Source of the DNA: an uncultured Pelagibacteraceae bacterium
GTDB lineage: Bacteria; Pseudomonadota; Alphaproteobacteria; Pelagibacterales; Pelagibacteraceae
DNA: 64,000 nucleotides
NCBI GenBank assembly: GCA_902599805.1
Contig: CACKGP010000003.1
Location: 1 to 64,000 of the forward strand
Reading direction: 5' to 3'
The notes beneath the pieces were generated by a model. The model was not told where the DNA came from, did no database searches, and saw nothing but the letters and a program-made list of their open reading frames with translations. Shown here in pieces: positions 27,351 through 37,942 of this stretch (positions are counted from its first letter, which is position 1; every line of letters starts with the position of its first letter). A program made the position numbers and the translations under genes.

Positions 27351-28402
27351 CTACTTAAGCCTCTATAGTTAGTTGGAACATCCAATGGATCAAAACCAAA
27401 ATAGTTTAACCATCTATAATCACTTTCAAAAAAAGATCTAAGATCGTTTATGCCATATTTTAACATAGCAAGTCTATCTATACCCATGCCAAATGCAAAA
27501 CCTTGGAACTTGTTAGGATCAACTTTTGCATTTTTTAAAACATTAGGATGAACCATTCCACAGCCCAAAATTTCTAACCACTTATCTCCCTCACCCACAA
27601 TTATTCTTCCATTTTCTAATTTGTAACCAATATCTACTTCAGCTGATGGTTCGGTAAAAGGAAAGTGACTTGGTCTAAATCTCATTTTGATTTTTTTAAC
27701 CTCAAAAAATTCTTTTACAAAATAATCTAAACAACCTTTCAAATGTCCCATGGTTATATCTTTATCTATATGTAAACCCTCCAGCTGATGGAACATCGGT
27801 GCATGGGTTTGGTCACTATCACAACGATAAGTTCTTCCAGGAACAATAATTTTAAAGGGGGGTTTGCCATTTAACATTGTCCTTACTTGAACTGGGGAAG
27901 TATGAGTTCTCAATAAAATTTTTTTGTTATTATCTAGATAAAAGGTATCGTGCATGTCTCTTGCAGGATGATCCTCTGGAGTATTCAATGCAGTGAAATT
28001 ATTATATTCAGTCTCAACATCAGGACCTTCTGCAACAGAAAAACCGATCTCAGAAAAAATTGATGAGATTTCATCTATCACTTGGGAGACTGGGTGTATT
28101 TTTCCATTTGGTCTCTCTCTCGCTGGTAGTGTAACATCAACTTTATCTTTTTGTAATTTTTTGCTGATTTCTAATTTTTCTAATTCCTTAAACCTATTAT
28201 TAATAGCTTCAGTAATTTTTTGTTTTTCATTGTTTAATGATGAAGCTTTAATTTTTTTTTCGTCTTCGGACAAAGAACCAAGTTTTTTAAATTCTTGATT
28301 GATTTGACTATTTTTACCTAAAAACTGTGATTTAATATTTTGTAACTCCAGTTTGTCTTTAACTTGTGAGATCTTTTGAATTAATTCTCGTAAATCTATC
28401 AT
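27347..28402 (-). CDS. pheS: Phenylalanyl-tRNA synthetase alpha subunit
   Basis: 351 residues. Catalytic subunit, class II fold. The N-terminal coiled-coil arm (about 1-85) is followed by motif 1 ([14 protein letters not shown]), motif 2 with the [21 protein letters not shown] signature, and motif 3 with [18 protein letters not shown]. It overlaps pheT by four bases (ATGA), so subunit synthesis is coupled. It begins 41 bases after rplT, with no clear terminator or attenuator seen between. Confidence 0.97.
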   Translation of the reverse strand: MIDLRELIQKISQVKDKLELQNIKSQFLGKNSQINQEFKKLGSLSEDEKKIKASSLNNEKQKITEAINNRFKELEKLEISKKLQKDKVDVTLPARERPNGKIHPVSQVIDEISSIFSEIGFSVAEGPDVETEYNNFTALNTPEDHPARDMHDTFYLDNNKKILLRTHTSPVQVRTMLNGKPPFKIIVPGRTYRCDSDQTHAPMFHQLEGLHIDKDITMGHLKGCLDYFVKEFFEVKKIKMRFRPSHFPFTEPSAEVDIGYKLENGRIIVGEGDKWLEILGCGMVHPNVLKNAKVDPNKFQGFAFGMGIDRLAMLKYGINDLRSFFESDYRWLNYFGFDPLDVPTNYRGLSR

Positions 28403-28443
28403 TAGTTAGTTTTTACTCTAACTTTATAGAAGAAAAAACAATT

Positions 28444-28800
28444 TTATTTTATTGATATCTGAACTTTTTTAACAAGTGATTTGAAAGCTTCTGGATTATT
28501 GTAGGCTAAATCAGCCAAAACTTTTCTATCTAATTTAATTTTTGATTTGTTTAATCCGTTAATAAATCTAGAGTAAGTTAATCCCTCTGCTCTTACTCCT
28601 GCGTTGATTCTTTGTATCCACAAAGATCTAAATTCTCTTTTTTTTGCTCTTCTATCCCTGTAGGCATATTGTAGTGCTTTTTCCATTGCTTGACGTGCAA
28701 TACGTATTGTGTTTTTTCTTCTGCCCCACTGTCCCTTTACAGCTTTGAAAACTTTTTTGTGTTTTGCTCTACTTGTGACTCCTCGTTTTGTTCTAGACAT
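28444..28800 (-). CDS. rplT: 50S ribosomal protein L20
   Basis: 118 residues, standard. It is a 23S-binding assembly protein of the large subunit and in other bacteria represses its own operon. Conserved N-terminus [28 protein letters not shown] and the [21 protein letters not shown] block are present. It lies three bases after rpmI in the canonical infC-rpmI-rplT order. The basic N-terminal arm reaches into the ribosome core. Confidence 0.97.
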   Translation of the reverse strand: MSRTKRGVTSRAKHKKVFKAVKGQWGRRKNTIRIARQAMEKALQYAYRDRRAKKREFRSLWIQRINAGVRAEGLTYSRFINGLNKSKIKLDRKVLADLAYNNPEAFKSLVKKVQISIK

Positions 28801-28803
28801 TCT

Positions 28804-29010
28804 TTATCCCCTTAAGCTGTAAGGCATATAAGATTTTACAATTTTCGAGTCTTGTTTTGACATAATTGTTGTGCCCCGTTGTTTTCTTATTTGTGAGTTT
28901 GTTCTCTTAATCATTCCATGCCTTTTACCAGCTTGTGGCATTTTCACTTTTCCAGATCTAGTTAGTCTAAATCTTTTTTTGGCTGAACTTTTTGTTTTAA
29001 GTTTTGGCAT
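28804..29010 (-). CDS. rpmI: 50S ribosomal protein L35
   Basis: 68 residues, strongly basic. Family signature [23 protein letters not shown] at the N-terminus, with [20 protein letters not shown] behind it. It sits 41 bases after infC and three bases before rplT, the canonical translation-factor/ribosomal-protein order. No known L20 leader element could be recognised by eye in the gap before it. Confidence 0.97.
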   Translation of the reverse strand: MPKLKTKSSAKKRFRLTRSGKVKMPQAGKRHGMIKRTNSQIRKQRGTTIMSKQDSKIVKSYMPYSLRG

Positions 29011-29051
29011 GGTAACGGATTTATATATATTTTGTTTTGACTTTACAATGA

Positions 29052-29591
29052 TTAATTAGGGTGAATAATCATTATCATTTGTCGTCCTTCAAATTTAGGA
29101 TTTACCTCTACTCTCCCTATTTCCTTAGTGTCCTCTATAATTCTATTCATTAAATCTTTGCCTAGTTGAACATGTTGCATTTCTCTACCTTTAAAGCGTA
29201 CAGTAAATTTTACTTTATCACCTTTTTGAAGAAATTTTTTTGCATTTTTAATTTTAAAATTATAATCATGTATCTCTGTGCCAGGTCTTAATTTTAATTC
29301 TTTAAGTGCTGCAATTTTTTGATTTTTTTTTGCCTTGTTTGCTTTTTTTTGCATATCGTACTTGTATTTACCCATATCCATAATTTTACAAACTGGTGGC
29401 TTTGCGTTTGGTGATATTTCGATTAAGTCTAAGCCTTCTTGTTTCGCGGTATCAATTGCTTTTTTAAGTGGTAGAATACCTAGGTTTTCTCCGCTACTGT
29501 TAATAACCTGAACATCAATACTTTTAATTCTGTGATTAGTTCTAGGACCTTGAAATTTAGTTCTTCTTTGAAAATAATTTGGTTTATACAC
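29052..29591 (-). CDS. infC: Translation initiation factor IF-3
   Basis: 179 residues. IF-3 binds the 30S subunit and checks start-codon and initiator tRNA pairing. N-domain: [23 protein letters not shown] and [25 protein letters not shown]-domain: [25 protein letters not shown] and [14 protein letters not shown]. The frame opens with GTG exactly after the thrS stop (zero gap), giving about 20 residues before the family-conserved part. Elsewhere infC uses rare start codons for autoregulation; here a GTG start is the simplest reading, but the exact start is uncertain. Confidence 0.93.
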   Translation of the reverse strand: MYKPNYFQRRTKFQGPRTNHRIKSIDVQVINSSGENLGILPLKKAIDTAKQEGLDLIEISPNAKPPVCKIMDMGKYKYDMQKKANKAKKNQKIAALKELKLRPGTEIHDYNFKIKNAKKFLQKGDKVKFTVRFKGREMQHVQLGKDLMNRIIEDTKEIGRVEVNPKFEGRQMIMIIHPN

Positions 29592-31511
29592 TTAATTTAT
29601 TGGCAGGTTATTTAATTGTTTAAATTCTTTAATGGCATTGTTTAGTTTTTTTGTCTCTTGTTTTTCGGATCCTAATTTACGTATTGTTACGCTTTTATCT
29701 TTTATCTCTTTACTTCCGCATATTAATAGAAACGGAACTTTTGAAAGAGAATGATCTCTAATTTTATAATTAATTTTTTGATTTCTTAAATCCACTTCAC
29801 ATTTTATACCCTCTTTAAACATATCTTTAAATATTTTTTTTGCATAATCATTGTGCTCTTCAGCTATGGGTAACACAACAATTTGTGATGGTGATAGCCA
29901 AAAGGGAAGTTTACCTGCGTAGTTTTCTATAATTATACCAATAAATCTCTCTAAAGATCCAAAAAGGGCTCTATGTAACATAACAGGTATTTTTTTTGCT
30001 CCATCCTTATCTACAAAAGTCGCTCCAAGTCTTCCTGGTAAATTTAAGTCTACTTGTAAAGTTCCACATTGCCAGTCTCTTCCTATAGCGTCTCTCAAAA
30101 CAAATTCAATTTTAGGACCATAAAAAGCACCCTCACCCTTATTTATAGTGTATTCTAATTTTGTTTTTTTAATCGCTTCAAGCAGAGCTTTTTCTGACTT
30201 ATCCCAGACTTTATCATCCCCGACTCTTTTCTCCGGCCTGTCAGAATATTTAAGAAATACCTTTTCAAACCCCAGATCTTTATAAATATCTAATATTAAT
30301 TTAGTTACACTAATACATTCATCTGTTATCTGCTCTTCAGTACAAAATATGTGTGCATCATCCTGAGTAAAAGCTCTTACTCTTAAAAGTCCATGTAGTG
30401 CACCAGATGGTTCGTATCTATGAACTTTTCCAAATTCAGATAGCTTTAAGGGTAAATCTCTATAACTTTTAAGACCTTGATTAAACACTTGAACACATCC
30501 AGGACAATTCATTGGTTTCACAGCAAAAACTTTTTCATCTGGTGTCTCTGATGTAAACATGTGATGACCAAATTTCTCCCAGTGTCCTGATTTTTCCCAA
30601 AGACTTTTATCTAAAAGTTCTGGTGTGCTTATCTCTTTATATCCTGCGTTTCTTTGCTTTAATCTCATGTACTCTACAAGTCGTTGAAATAAATTCCAAC
30701 CCTTTTCATGCCAAAAAACAGATCCGGGACTTTCCTCCCTGAAATGGAAAAGATCCATCTCTTTACCTAGTTTTCTATGATCTCTTTTTTCTGCTTCCTC
30801 TAATCTGTGTAAATATTCATCTAATTCTTTTTTAGAACTCCAACAGGTTCCGTAAATTCTTTGTAGCATTTCATTATTTGAGTCCCCTCTCCAATAAGCA
30901 CCAGAAACTTTTGTTAATTTAAAAGCTTTACCTATTTTTCCTGATGAAACTAAATGTGGGCCTCGACATAGATCGTGCCAAGTATCTCCATGGTGGTAAA
31001 TTGATAATTCTTCATTTTTGGGAATGCTCTCTATAATCTCGGCTTTATACTTTTCGCCAATTTTTTTAAAATGTGCTATGGCTTTAACTCTGTCCCATAC
31101 TTCACGTTTTGTTTTGACATCTCTGTCGATTATCTCAGACATTTTCTTTTCAATTTTTTTTAGGTCATCTTTTGTAAATGGTTCCTTTCTCGCAAAATCA
31201 TAGAAAAAACCATTCTCAATAACGGGACCTATAGTAACTTGTGTTCCTGGAAATAATTCTTGAACAGCCATTGCCATAATGTGCGCTGCATCGTGTCTGA
31301 TTACATCTAAACCCTCTTTATCTTTGCTAGTTATGATTTTAACAGAGGAATCTTTTTGAATCGAGAAGCTTAAGTCTTTTAACTCTCCATCTACACTTAC
31401 AATAAGAGCCTGTTTTGAAAGTGATTTACTGATTTTTTCAGCTACCTCATAACCAGTCACAGCACTTTTAAAACTTAATTTTTTTCCGTCTGGTAAAGTA
31501 ATATTTGGCAT
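29592..31511 (-). CDS. thrS: Threonyl-tRNA synthetase
   Basis: 639 residues, normal. The N-terminal TGS domain (1-62) is followed by the editing domain with the zinc-type HDAAHIMAMAVQELFPG, GFFYDF and HHGDTWHDLCRGPH blocks. The class II core includes KPMNCPGCVQVF (zinc-binding Cys) and RYEPSGALHGLLRVRAFTQDDAHIF (motif 2). The C-terminal anticodon-binding domain starts near 540. First gene of the thrS-infC-rpmI-rplT-pheST-lepA series. It starts nine bases after a glycosyltransferase gene transcribed in the same direction. Confidence 0.97.
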   Translation of the reverse strand: MPNITLPDGKKLSFKSAVTGYEVAEKISKSLSKQALIVSVDGELKDLSFSIQKDSSVKIITSKDKEGLDVIRHDAAHIMAMAVQELFPGTQVTIGPVIENGFFYDFARKEPFTKDDLKKIEKKMSEIIDRDVKTKREVWDRVKAIAHFKKIGEKYKAEIIESIPKNEELSIYHHGDTWHDLCRGPHLVSSGKIGKAFKLTKVSGAYWRGDSNNEMLQRIYGTCWSSKKELDEYLHRLEEAEKRDHRKLGKEMDLFHFREESPGSVFWHEKGWNLFQRLVEYMRLKQRNAGYKEISTPELLDKSLWEKSGHWEKFGHHMFTSETPDEKVFAVKPMNCPGCVQVFNQGLKSYRDLPLKLSEFGKVHRYEPSGALHGLLRVRAFTQDDAHIFCTEEQITDECISVTKLILDIYKDLGFEKVFLKYSDRPEKRVGDDKVWDKSEKALLEAIKKTKLEYTINKGEGAFYGPKIEFVLRDAIGRDWQCGTLQVDLNLPGRLGATFVDKDGAKKIPVMLHRALFGSLERFIGIIIENYAGKLPFWLSPSQIVVLPIAEEHNDYAKKIFKDMFKEGIKCEVDLRNQKINYKIRDHSLSKVPFLLICGSKEIKDKSVTIRKLGSEKQETKKLNNAIKEFKQLNNLPIN

Positions 31512-31520
31512 TTAATATTT

Positions 31521-32675
31521 TTATTTTAACAATTTCTTATACTCTGTAAATGTTGATTGGCACATTTTTTCTACATCAAATTTTATCAATATATTTTTCC
31601 TACCCTCATTTCCAATCGATTGCAACTTGTCTTTATCCATTTCAATAATATAGTTCAAATTTTGTGCGAGAGAATTTGGATCTCCATTTTTAAATAAAAA
31701 TCCTGATTTGCCATTAATTATAGTCTCTTTTGATCCACCTAAATCACTTGCTATAATTGGTTTTTCCATTGCTTGTGCCTCTACTGCAACTCTACCAAAA
31801 GCTTCTGGCTCTATTGATGAAGAGACAATTACGTCTGAGCTTTTATAAGCAACTGGCATTTCTTCACAAAGGCTTAAAAAAACTACATTATCTTTCAACT
31901 GGTATTGATCAACCATTGAAATGAGTTTTTTAAAAAAAACTTTACGGCCTTGATGTGAGCCCAATATTACAGCCTTAAAATTTGTTTTGTAATATTTTGT
32001 TTTCAATAATTTTAAAGCCTCTAAAAACATTTCTTGACCTTTCCACTTGGTCAATCGTCCAGGTAAAAGTATTTTAAAAGTGTGAATGTCTAATTTTAAT
32101 GTGGAATTAAATCTATCAACTTTTTCTTCAGTGACATTTGATTTGTTAAAGTAATCAATATTTATACCTCTAAATATAACTAACAATTTTTTGTTTTTAC
32201 CTAAAAGATCACTATAATTTCTGTGTATATGGTCAAAAATAAAATTGGATCCAGCAATAGTTAGCTCAGATCTAAGCATAATTGAGTTGTAAAATTTTTT
32301 AATTTTATTTTTAAAATTGTATGTGCCATGAAAAGTAGTAACAAACTTTCTTCTTGTTAAAAGATTTGCTAACCAACATGACCAAGCGGGCGCTCTACTT
32401 CGGGCATGAATAATATCAATGTTTAAAGTAAATATTACAACTAATAGAATTATTGCATTAATTATCATTAGCAGAGGGTTCTTTGAATGAACTGGTAGCC
32501 TAATAACCTTCACTTTATTTTTTTTGATAAATTTTAATAATGGTCCTCCACTTGTGACTATGTAAGATTTACAATCTTTCTCAGCTAAATAATGAGCAAG
32601 ATCATAACAGCCTGTCTCTGCGCCTCCATAACCAAGTCTTGGAATTACTTGTAAAACTTTTATTTTAGATGACAT
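31521..32675 (-). CDS. Glycosyltransferase, GT4 type (GT-B fold)
   Basis: 384 residues. It resembles GT4 transferases of lipopolysaccharide or exopolysaccharide synthesis. The N-terminal acceptor domain has VIPRLGYGGAETGC and the HARSRAPAWSCWLA helix. The C-terminal sugar-nucleotide domain has LLPGRLTKWKGQEMFLEAL and the EPEAFGRVAVEAQAMEKPII block, whose paired glutamates (E-x7-E) bind the donor nucleotide sugar. Sugar and acceptor cannot be read from sequence. It lies upstream of thrS on the same strand (gap nine bases) and divergent from the alpha/beta hydrolase with 44 bases between. Confidence 0.85.
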   Translation of the reverse strand: MSSKIKVLQVIPRLGYGGAETGCYDLAHYLAEKDCKSYIVTSGGPLLKFIKKNKVKVIRLPVHSKNPLLMIINAIILLVVIFTLNIDIIHARSRAPAWSCWLANLLTRRKFVTTFHGTYNFKNKIKKFYNSIMLRSELTIAGSNFIFDHIHRNYSDLLGKNKKLLVIFRGINIDYFNKSNVTEEKVDRFNSTLKLDIHTFKILLPGRLTKWKGQEMFLEALKLLKTKYYKTNFKAVILGSHQGRKVFFKKLISMVDQYQLKDNVVFLSLCEEMPVAYKSSDVIVSSSIEPEAFGRVAVEAQAMEKPIIASDLGGSKETIINGKSGFLFKNGDPNSLAQNLNYIIEMDKDKLQSIGNEGRKNILIKFDVEKMCQSTFTEYKKLLK

Positions 32676-32719
32676 ATAATCAAAGATGTATAATAACAGA
32701 TTAATAAGAAAAATTTTAT

Positions 32720-33475
32720 ATGAAAAAGTACAACTACATTAGATTGTCAAAAACAAAAAAACTGAGATATATGGGCAATTTTTTCGAAAAAAAACTGTAT
32801 ATAATTTTTTTGCCCGGTTTTATGTCAAATATTGAAGGTGAAAAACCTAAAGCTTTTAAGAGATATGCGGTGAGAAAAAAATTAGGTTTTTTAACCTTAG
32901 ATTACTCAGGTCACGGAAAATCCTCAGGAAAATTTACTAAAGGAAATATAAGTCAATGGTCAAATGATACAAAAATTTTAATAAGAAGATTTATTAAAAA
33001 AAATAATTTTATTATAATTGGTTCAAGTATGGGATCTTGGATTGCATTAAATCAATTTAAGTATTTTAAAAATCAGATTAAAGGTTTTATTGGAATCGGC
33101 TCAGCTCCAGAATTTTTAGAAAGATTAATGTGGAGAAAATTTCCAAAAAAAGTAAAAAAAGAGATTAAATTTAAGGGGATAAGTCATATTAAAAATGGTG
33201 ATTATGAATATCCAATAACCTATCAAATAATTAAAGACGGTAGGAAAAACAAGGTTTTTTCAAAAAAGATTAATTCTAAAATTATTGTAACTATGTTTCA
33301 TGGACAAAAAGATGAAGCTGTACCTGTTTCTTTTTCAAGAAAAGTATTGTCTGTTTTTACAAAGGCAAAAAAAAGAATGGTAGTTATTAAAAATGGAGAT
33401 CATAGTTTATCAAATAAACTGAGTATAAATAAAATTTTAAAAGAATTAGACCGCTTTAGAAATACTATCCTTTAA
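32720..33475 (+). CDS. Alpha/beta hydrolase
   Basis: 251 residues. The order of motifs fits a small serine hydrolase: the oxyanion strand FLPGFMSNIEGEKPKAF, then LDYSGHGKSSGKFTKG, the nucleophile elbow GSSMGSW, an acid in FHGQKDEAVPV, and the histidine in NGDHSLS near the end. No signal peptide; likely cytoplasmic. The substrate is unknown; similar proteins are annotated as esterase/lysophospholipase-like. Its last 30 bases overlap the end of gltB on the opposite strand, an unusually long tail-to-tail overlap with both frames intact. Confidence 0.8.
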   Translation: MKKYNYIRLSKTKKLRYMGNFFEKKLYIIFLPGFMSNIEGEKPKAFKRYAVRKKLGFLTLDYSGHGKSSGKFTKGNISQWSNDTKILIRRFIKKNNFIIIGSSMGSWIALNQFKYFKNQIKGFIGIGSAPEFLERLMWRKFPKKVKKEIKFKGISHIKNGDYEYPITYQIIKDGRKNKVFSKKINSKIIVTMFHGQKDEAVPVSFSRKVLSVFTKAKKRMVVIKNGDHSLSNKLSINKILKELDRFRNTIL

Positions 33476-36400
33476 TGTAATTGGATTCTCAAGTTTATCT
33501 AACATTTCTAGAGGACAAACTTGTTTAAAATAATTTATTTCTTTTTCGAAATCATTTAGAATTTCCTTAGCAATAACAGACTCTGTCTCTTTTAGGTGAT
33601 CTTGAATTAAAGACTTTAATTTTTCTTTCCAATATTTAGTCTCTGGTTTTTGCCAAGTAACTGAAGCGGGATTTACAAAGTTCTCAAAAGTATTTTCTGG
33701 ATCATATACAAAAGCCATTCCCCCAGTCATACCTGCTCCAAAATTATCTCCGATGCTTCCAAGTATTACTATATTTCCACCGGTCATATATTCACATCCA
33801 TTTGAGTCACATCCTTCTACTATCGCAGTTCCTCCAGAATTACGAACAGCAAACCTTTCTCCTGCTTTACCAGCTGCAAATAATTTGCCCGATGTAGCTC
33901 CATATAAAACTGTATTTCCTATAATTGTGTTTTCTTTTGTCTTTAACCTATTAATTTTAGATGGAACAACAACAATTTTGCCGCCAGATAATCCTTTGGC
34001 AACATAGTCGTTTGCGTCTCCAAATATTTTTAATGAAATAGATTTTGATAAAAAAGCTCCTAATGATTGACCTGCAGAACCATTTAGATTTATTTGGATT
34101 AAATCACTATTAAGTTTGTTTTTAAATTTTTCAAAAATATAGTGTGAAAGCTTTGTTCCTACTGCTCTATCCGTATTTTTTATATTTCCTTCATATGAAA
34201 TTTTTTCTTTATTGTTAATTTTATCTTTTATTTTTGACCAAACATTTTCATCAATATTGTTATCAGGTACTTTGTTTATCAACTTATTGTCTGAGAACCT
34301 GTTGTGATTTCCTGGATCTGTTTGGACTAATAGTGGATTTAAATCTAGATCATCTAGGTTTGGAGAACCTCTGCTTACCTGAGCCAGAAGATCCGTTCTA
34401 CCAATTATATCTTTTAAATTTTTAAATCCAAGTGAAGCAAGAATTTCTCTAACTTCCATTGCAACGAAATTAAAAAAGTTAACAACTTTTTCAGGTGTTC
34501 CAGTAAATTTTTTTCTAAGTTCTTCATCTTGAGTACAAACACCAACAGGGCAAGTATTTGAATGACACTGTCTTACCATTATACAACCCATGGCTATTAA
34601 TGAAGAAGTTCCCATTCCAAACTCTTCAGCACCCATCATTGCTGCCATTACGACGTCCCTTCCAGTTTTTAATCCTCCGTCAGTACGAAGTGTAACTTGC
34701 TGTCTTAATTTATTTAAAGTTAAAATTTGATTTGCTTCTGTCAAACCCATTTCCCATGGTATTCCGGCATACTTTACACTTGTTTGTGGGCTCGCTCCTG
34801 TTCCACCTGAATGACCCGATATTAAAATCACATCAGCTTTTGCTTTTGCAACTCCTGCTGCAATAGTTCCTATTCCAGTTGAAGCAACAAGTTTAACACC
34901 TACTCTCGCTTTGGGATTGATTTGTTTTAAATCGTAAATGAGTTGAGCTAAATCCTCTATAGAATAAATATCATGATGAGGTGGAGGAGAAATTAATGTT
35001 ACACCTTTTGTAGAGTGTCTTAATCTTGCAATATCTTTTGTGACTTTAAATCCTGGAAGCTGTCCACCTTCTCCTGGCTTAGCACCTTGTGCAATTTTAA
35101 TTTCAATTTCACTACAATTATTTAAGTATTCTATCGTCACCCCAAATCTTGCAGAGGCAACTTGTTTAACTTTAGAATTTGCTGAATCGCCGTTTTCAAG
35201 CACTTTAAATCTTCTAGAATCCTCACCACCTTCACCACTGCAGGAAGCTCCTTTAATTCTGTTCATTCCAATTGCTAAAGTTTCATGTGCTTCTTCTGAT
35301 AATGCGCCATGAGACATACTTCCGCTACCAAACCTTTTCATTATTTCCTCTACTGGTTCAACCTCGTCAATATTTATTGGATCATTTTTCTTTTTAAATT
35401 CTAGTAAATCTCTTAAATTTATTGGTGTTAAATTATGAATGCCTGCTGAATATTTTTTATACTGTTCATATGATTTTACACCAACAGAATGTTGTAAAAG
35501 ATGTATAAGGCTTCCTTGTAATTGATGATCTTCACCAGATTTTCTATATTTATATAAACCGCCAATTGGTAGAACCGTAACATTTTTTTGATAAGCTTTT
35601 TTGTGAAGTTCTTTTATTTTATTTTCTATGCCCGATACCCCAATACCTGAAATTCTAGAGAACATTCCTGGAAAATAATCTGCAACAATAGCTCTACTTA
35701 AGCCTACGGCTTCAAAATTACATCCACCTCTGTAGGAGCTTAATACAGAAATTCCCATTTTTGACATGATTTTTAACAAACCATTATTAATAGATTTTTT
35801 AAATCTATCTACACAAGTATTAAAGTCTAACTTTCCAAATAATTTCTTTGTATATCTTTGGTAAATACTATCTATAGCAAGGTAAGGATTTATAGTTGTT
35901 GCTCCTACTCCAAGCAGAACAGCAAATGAATGGGTATCCATAGCTTCTGCAGTTTGAACATTTATTGATGAATAACCTCTTAATCCATGTTTGACTAAAT
36001 TTGAATGGACGGCTCCTACCGCTAAAACCATTGGTACAATAGCTTTTTTTTCGGATATTTTTTGATCTGAAAGTATAAGATGATTTATACCCTCTCTAAC
36101 TGAAATTTCAGCTTCTGATCTTATTTCTTCCAGCCTATCTTTTAGAGATTTACTTACATCAAATGTGCAATCAATAATTTTTATTTTAGTGGAAAAATGG
36201 CTTTTAAATTTTTTAAATTCTGAGTTTGTTAAAATAGGACTGTCTAAAACGTAAATATTTTCTTTTGTAAAATTGTCAAAGTCTAAAATGTTACCTAAAT
36301 TTCCAAATCTTGTTTTAAGGCTCATAACTTTATTTTCTCTTAAGGAGTCTATTGGTGGGTTAGTAACTTGGCTGAAGTTCTGTCTAAAATAATGAGTAAT

Positions 36401-37942
36401 CGGTCTATAATGATTTGATAATACAGCAACAGGCGTATCATCTCCCATTGAACCAGTAGCTTCTTTTGCTTCTTCTGCCATTGGGTGAAGAATAAGCTCT
36501 AAATCCTCTATGCTGTATCCAGAAATAAATTGTCTTTGTCTTAGTTCCTCGTTTTGAAAATTTGGGAACTCATTTTTTGTACCAAGTTTTTTATCAAAAT
36601 GCACAACTTGCTTATGAAACTTTGTAAAATCTTTAGCTAAATAATCTTTTATATCTTTATCCTTAAAAATTTTACCTGATTTTAAATCAACAGCAATTAG
36701 TTGACCAGGTCCTAGCCTTCCTTTTTCTGTGATATTCTCTTCTGGAATAGAAACCATTCCTGTTTCAGAACCTGCAAATAATAAATTGTCCGACGTAATA
36801 GAATATCTTAAAGGTCTTAATCCGTTTCTGTCTGTTGCTGCTATTGCCCATTTACTGTCAGTTGCACAAATTGCAGCTGGTCCATCCCATGGTTCGATGG
36901 TGCTATTTAAAACATCAAAAAGTTGTTGATGTGCTTTTGGTAAAATTTTACTTCTCTTAGACCATGCATCTGGCATCATCATTAATTTGATTAGTGGGAC
37001 TGATTTTCCAGAGTGAATAAGTAGTTCAAAAACATTGTCTAAAGCTGCAGAGTCTGAATTGCCGGGAGTTATAACGGGTTTTAAATCATCTACATTTTTA
37101 AATAGTTCACTCGACATATCCTGTTCATGAATTTTCATCCAATTTATATTTCCTTTTAAGGTATTAATTTCTCCATTGTGAGCCAATGATCTGAAAGGTT
37201 GAGCTAATTTCCAACTTGGGAATGTATTTGTTGAAAATCTTTGGTGGAAAATTGAAAATCTAGAAATAAATCTTTTGTCCTTTAAATCTGGATAAAAATC
37301 CGACAGGGCTTCAGCCAAAAACATGCCTTTATAAACAATCGATCTAGAACTCAAGGAGCATATATAAAAATCGTTAATTTGCTCATTTCTAGTCTGTTTA
37401 AGAATTTTTTTTCTAACTACATAAAGTGATCTTTCTAATTCGTTTCTTTCTTTTTTCTTATTTGACTTAAAAATAATTTGTGTAATTTCTGGACGGTTTG
37501 AATCAGCTGTTTTTCCCAGAACATCTGGATTTACCGGAACTTGTCTCCAGCCATATATATAAAAATCGTTTTCTAATAAATTTCTTTCTACTAATGCTTT
37601 GCTACGTTCTTGAGATGAATAGTCCGTTCTTGGTAAGAAAATCATTCCAACACAAATATCACCTTCGGTATGTTTATGACCTGTATCTTCTATTTTTTCT
37701 TGAAAAAAATCTTTAGGAATTTCAAAGCTAATACCGGCACCATCTCCTGATTTCCCATCAGCATCAACTGCTCCCCGGTGCCATACTGCTTTCAAAGCCT
37801 CAATACCATACTCAACAACTTTCCGACTTTTTTTACCATCAAGAGAAGCTATTAAACCAACTCCGCATGCATCATGCTCCATGTTTGTAGAGTAAGAAAA
37901 GTTTTTTTGTAATATTTCTTTATTCTTTTTATATAACTTCAT
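33446..37942 (-). CDS. gltB: Glutamate synthase (NADPH) large subunit
   Basis: 1498 residues, typical of the alpha subunit. It makes glutamate from glutamine and 2-oxoglutarate with GltD. N-terminal class II amidotransferase domain: the nucleophile cysteine is C26 in HDACGVGLIAS, so about 25 residues should be removed as a propeptide. A central domain and the FMN/synthase domain follow (SGHSGGTGASPQTSVKYAG), with 3Fe-4S ligands in MVRQCHSNTCPVGVC. A C-terminal beta-helix (GXGXG-like repeats, e.g. GGNIVILGSIGDNFGAGMTGG) ends it. It overlaps gltD by four bases. Its 3' end overlaps the hydrolase gene by 30 bases. Confidence 0.97.
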   Translation of the reverse strand: MKLYKKNKEILQKNFSYSTNMEHDACGVGLIASLDGKKSRKVVEYGIEALKAVWHRGAVDADGKSGDGAGISFEIPKDFFQEKIEDTGHKHTEGDICVGMIFLPRTDYSSQERSKALVERNLLENDFYIYGWRQVPVNPDVLGKTADSNRPEITQIIFKSNKKKERNELERSLYVVRKKILKQTRNEQINDFYICSLSSRSIVYKGMFLAEALSDFYPDLKDKRFISRFSIFHQRFSTNTFPSWKLAQPFRSLAHNGEINTLKGNINWMKIHEQDMSSELFKNVDDLKPVITPGNSDSAALDNVFELLIHSGKSVPLIKLMMMPDAWSKRSKILPKAHQQLFDVLNSTIEPWDGPAAICATDSKWAIAATDRNGLRPLRYSITSDNLLFAGSETGMVSIPEENITEKGRLGPGQLIAVDLKSGKIFKDKDIKDYLAKDFTKFHKQVVHFDKKLGTKNEFPNFQNEELRQRQFISGYSIEDLELILHPMAEEAKEATGSMGDDTPVAVLSNHYRPITHYFRQNFSQVTNPPIDSLRENKVMSLKTRFGNLGNILDFDNFTKENIYVLDSPILTNSEFKKFKSHFSTKIKIIDCTFDVSKSLKDRLEEIRSEAEISVREGINHLILSDQKISEKKAIVPMVLAVGAVHSNLVKHGLRGYSSINVQTAEAMDTHSFAVLLGVGATTINPYLAIDSIYQRYTKKLFGKLDFNTCVDRFKKSINNGLLKIMSKMGISVLSSYRGGCNFEAVGLSRAIVADYFPGMFSRISGIGVSGIENKIKELHKKAYQKNVTVLPIGGLYKYRKSGEDHQLQGSLIHLLQHSVGVKSYEQYKKYSAGIHNLTPINLRDLLEFKKKNDPINIDEVEPVEEIMKRFGSGSMSHGALSEEAHETLAIGMNRIKGASCSGEGGEDSRRFKVLENGDSANSKVKQVASARFGVTIEYLNNCSEIEIKIAQGAKPGEGGQLPGFKVTKDIARLRHSTKGVTLISPPPHHDIYSIEDLAQLIYDLKQINPKARVGVKLVASTGIGTIAAGVAKAKADVILISGHSGGTGASPQTSVKYAGIPWEMGLTEANQILTLNKLRQQVTLRTDGGLKTGRDVVMAAMMGAEEFGMGTSSLIAMGCIMVRQCHSNTCPVGVCTQDEELRKKFTGTPEKVVNFFNFVAMEVREILASLGFKNLKDIIGRTDLLAQVSRGSPNLDDLDLNPLLVQTDPGNHNRFSDNKLINKVPDNNIDENVWSKIKDKINNKEKISYEGNIKNTDRAVGTKLSHYIFEKFKNKLNSDLIQINLNGSAGQSLGAFLSKSISLKIFGDANDYVAKGLSGGKIVVVPSKINRLKTKENTIIGNTVLYGATSGKLFAAGKAGERFAVRNSGGTAIVEGCDSNGCEYMTGGNIVILGSIGDNFGAGMTGGMAFVYDPENTFENFVNPASVTWQKPETKYWKEKLKSLIQDHLKETESVIAKEILNDFEKEINYFKQVCPLEMLDKLENPITLKDSISKAV

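Noticed and set aside
29052..29591. Rare AUU-type start for infC
   Set aside because: No ATT/ATA/ATC codon near the conserved N-domain start has a ribosome-binding site; the GTG directly after thrS is simpler, although not proven.
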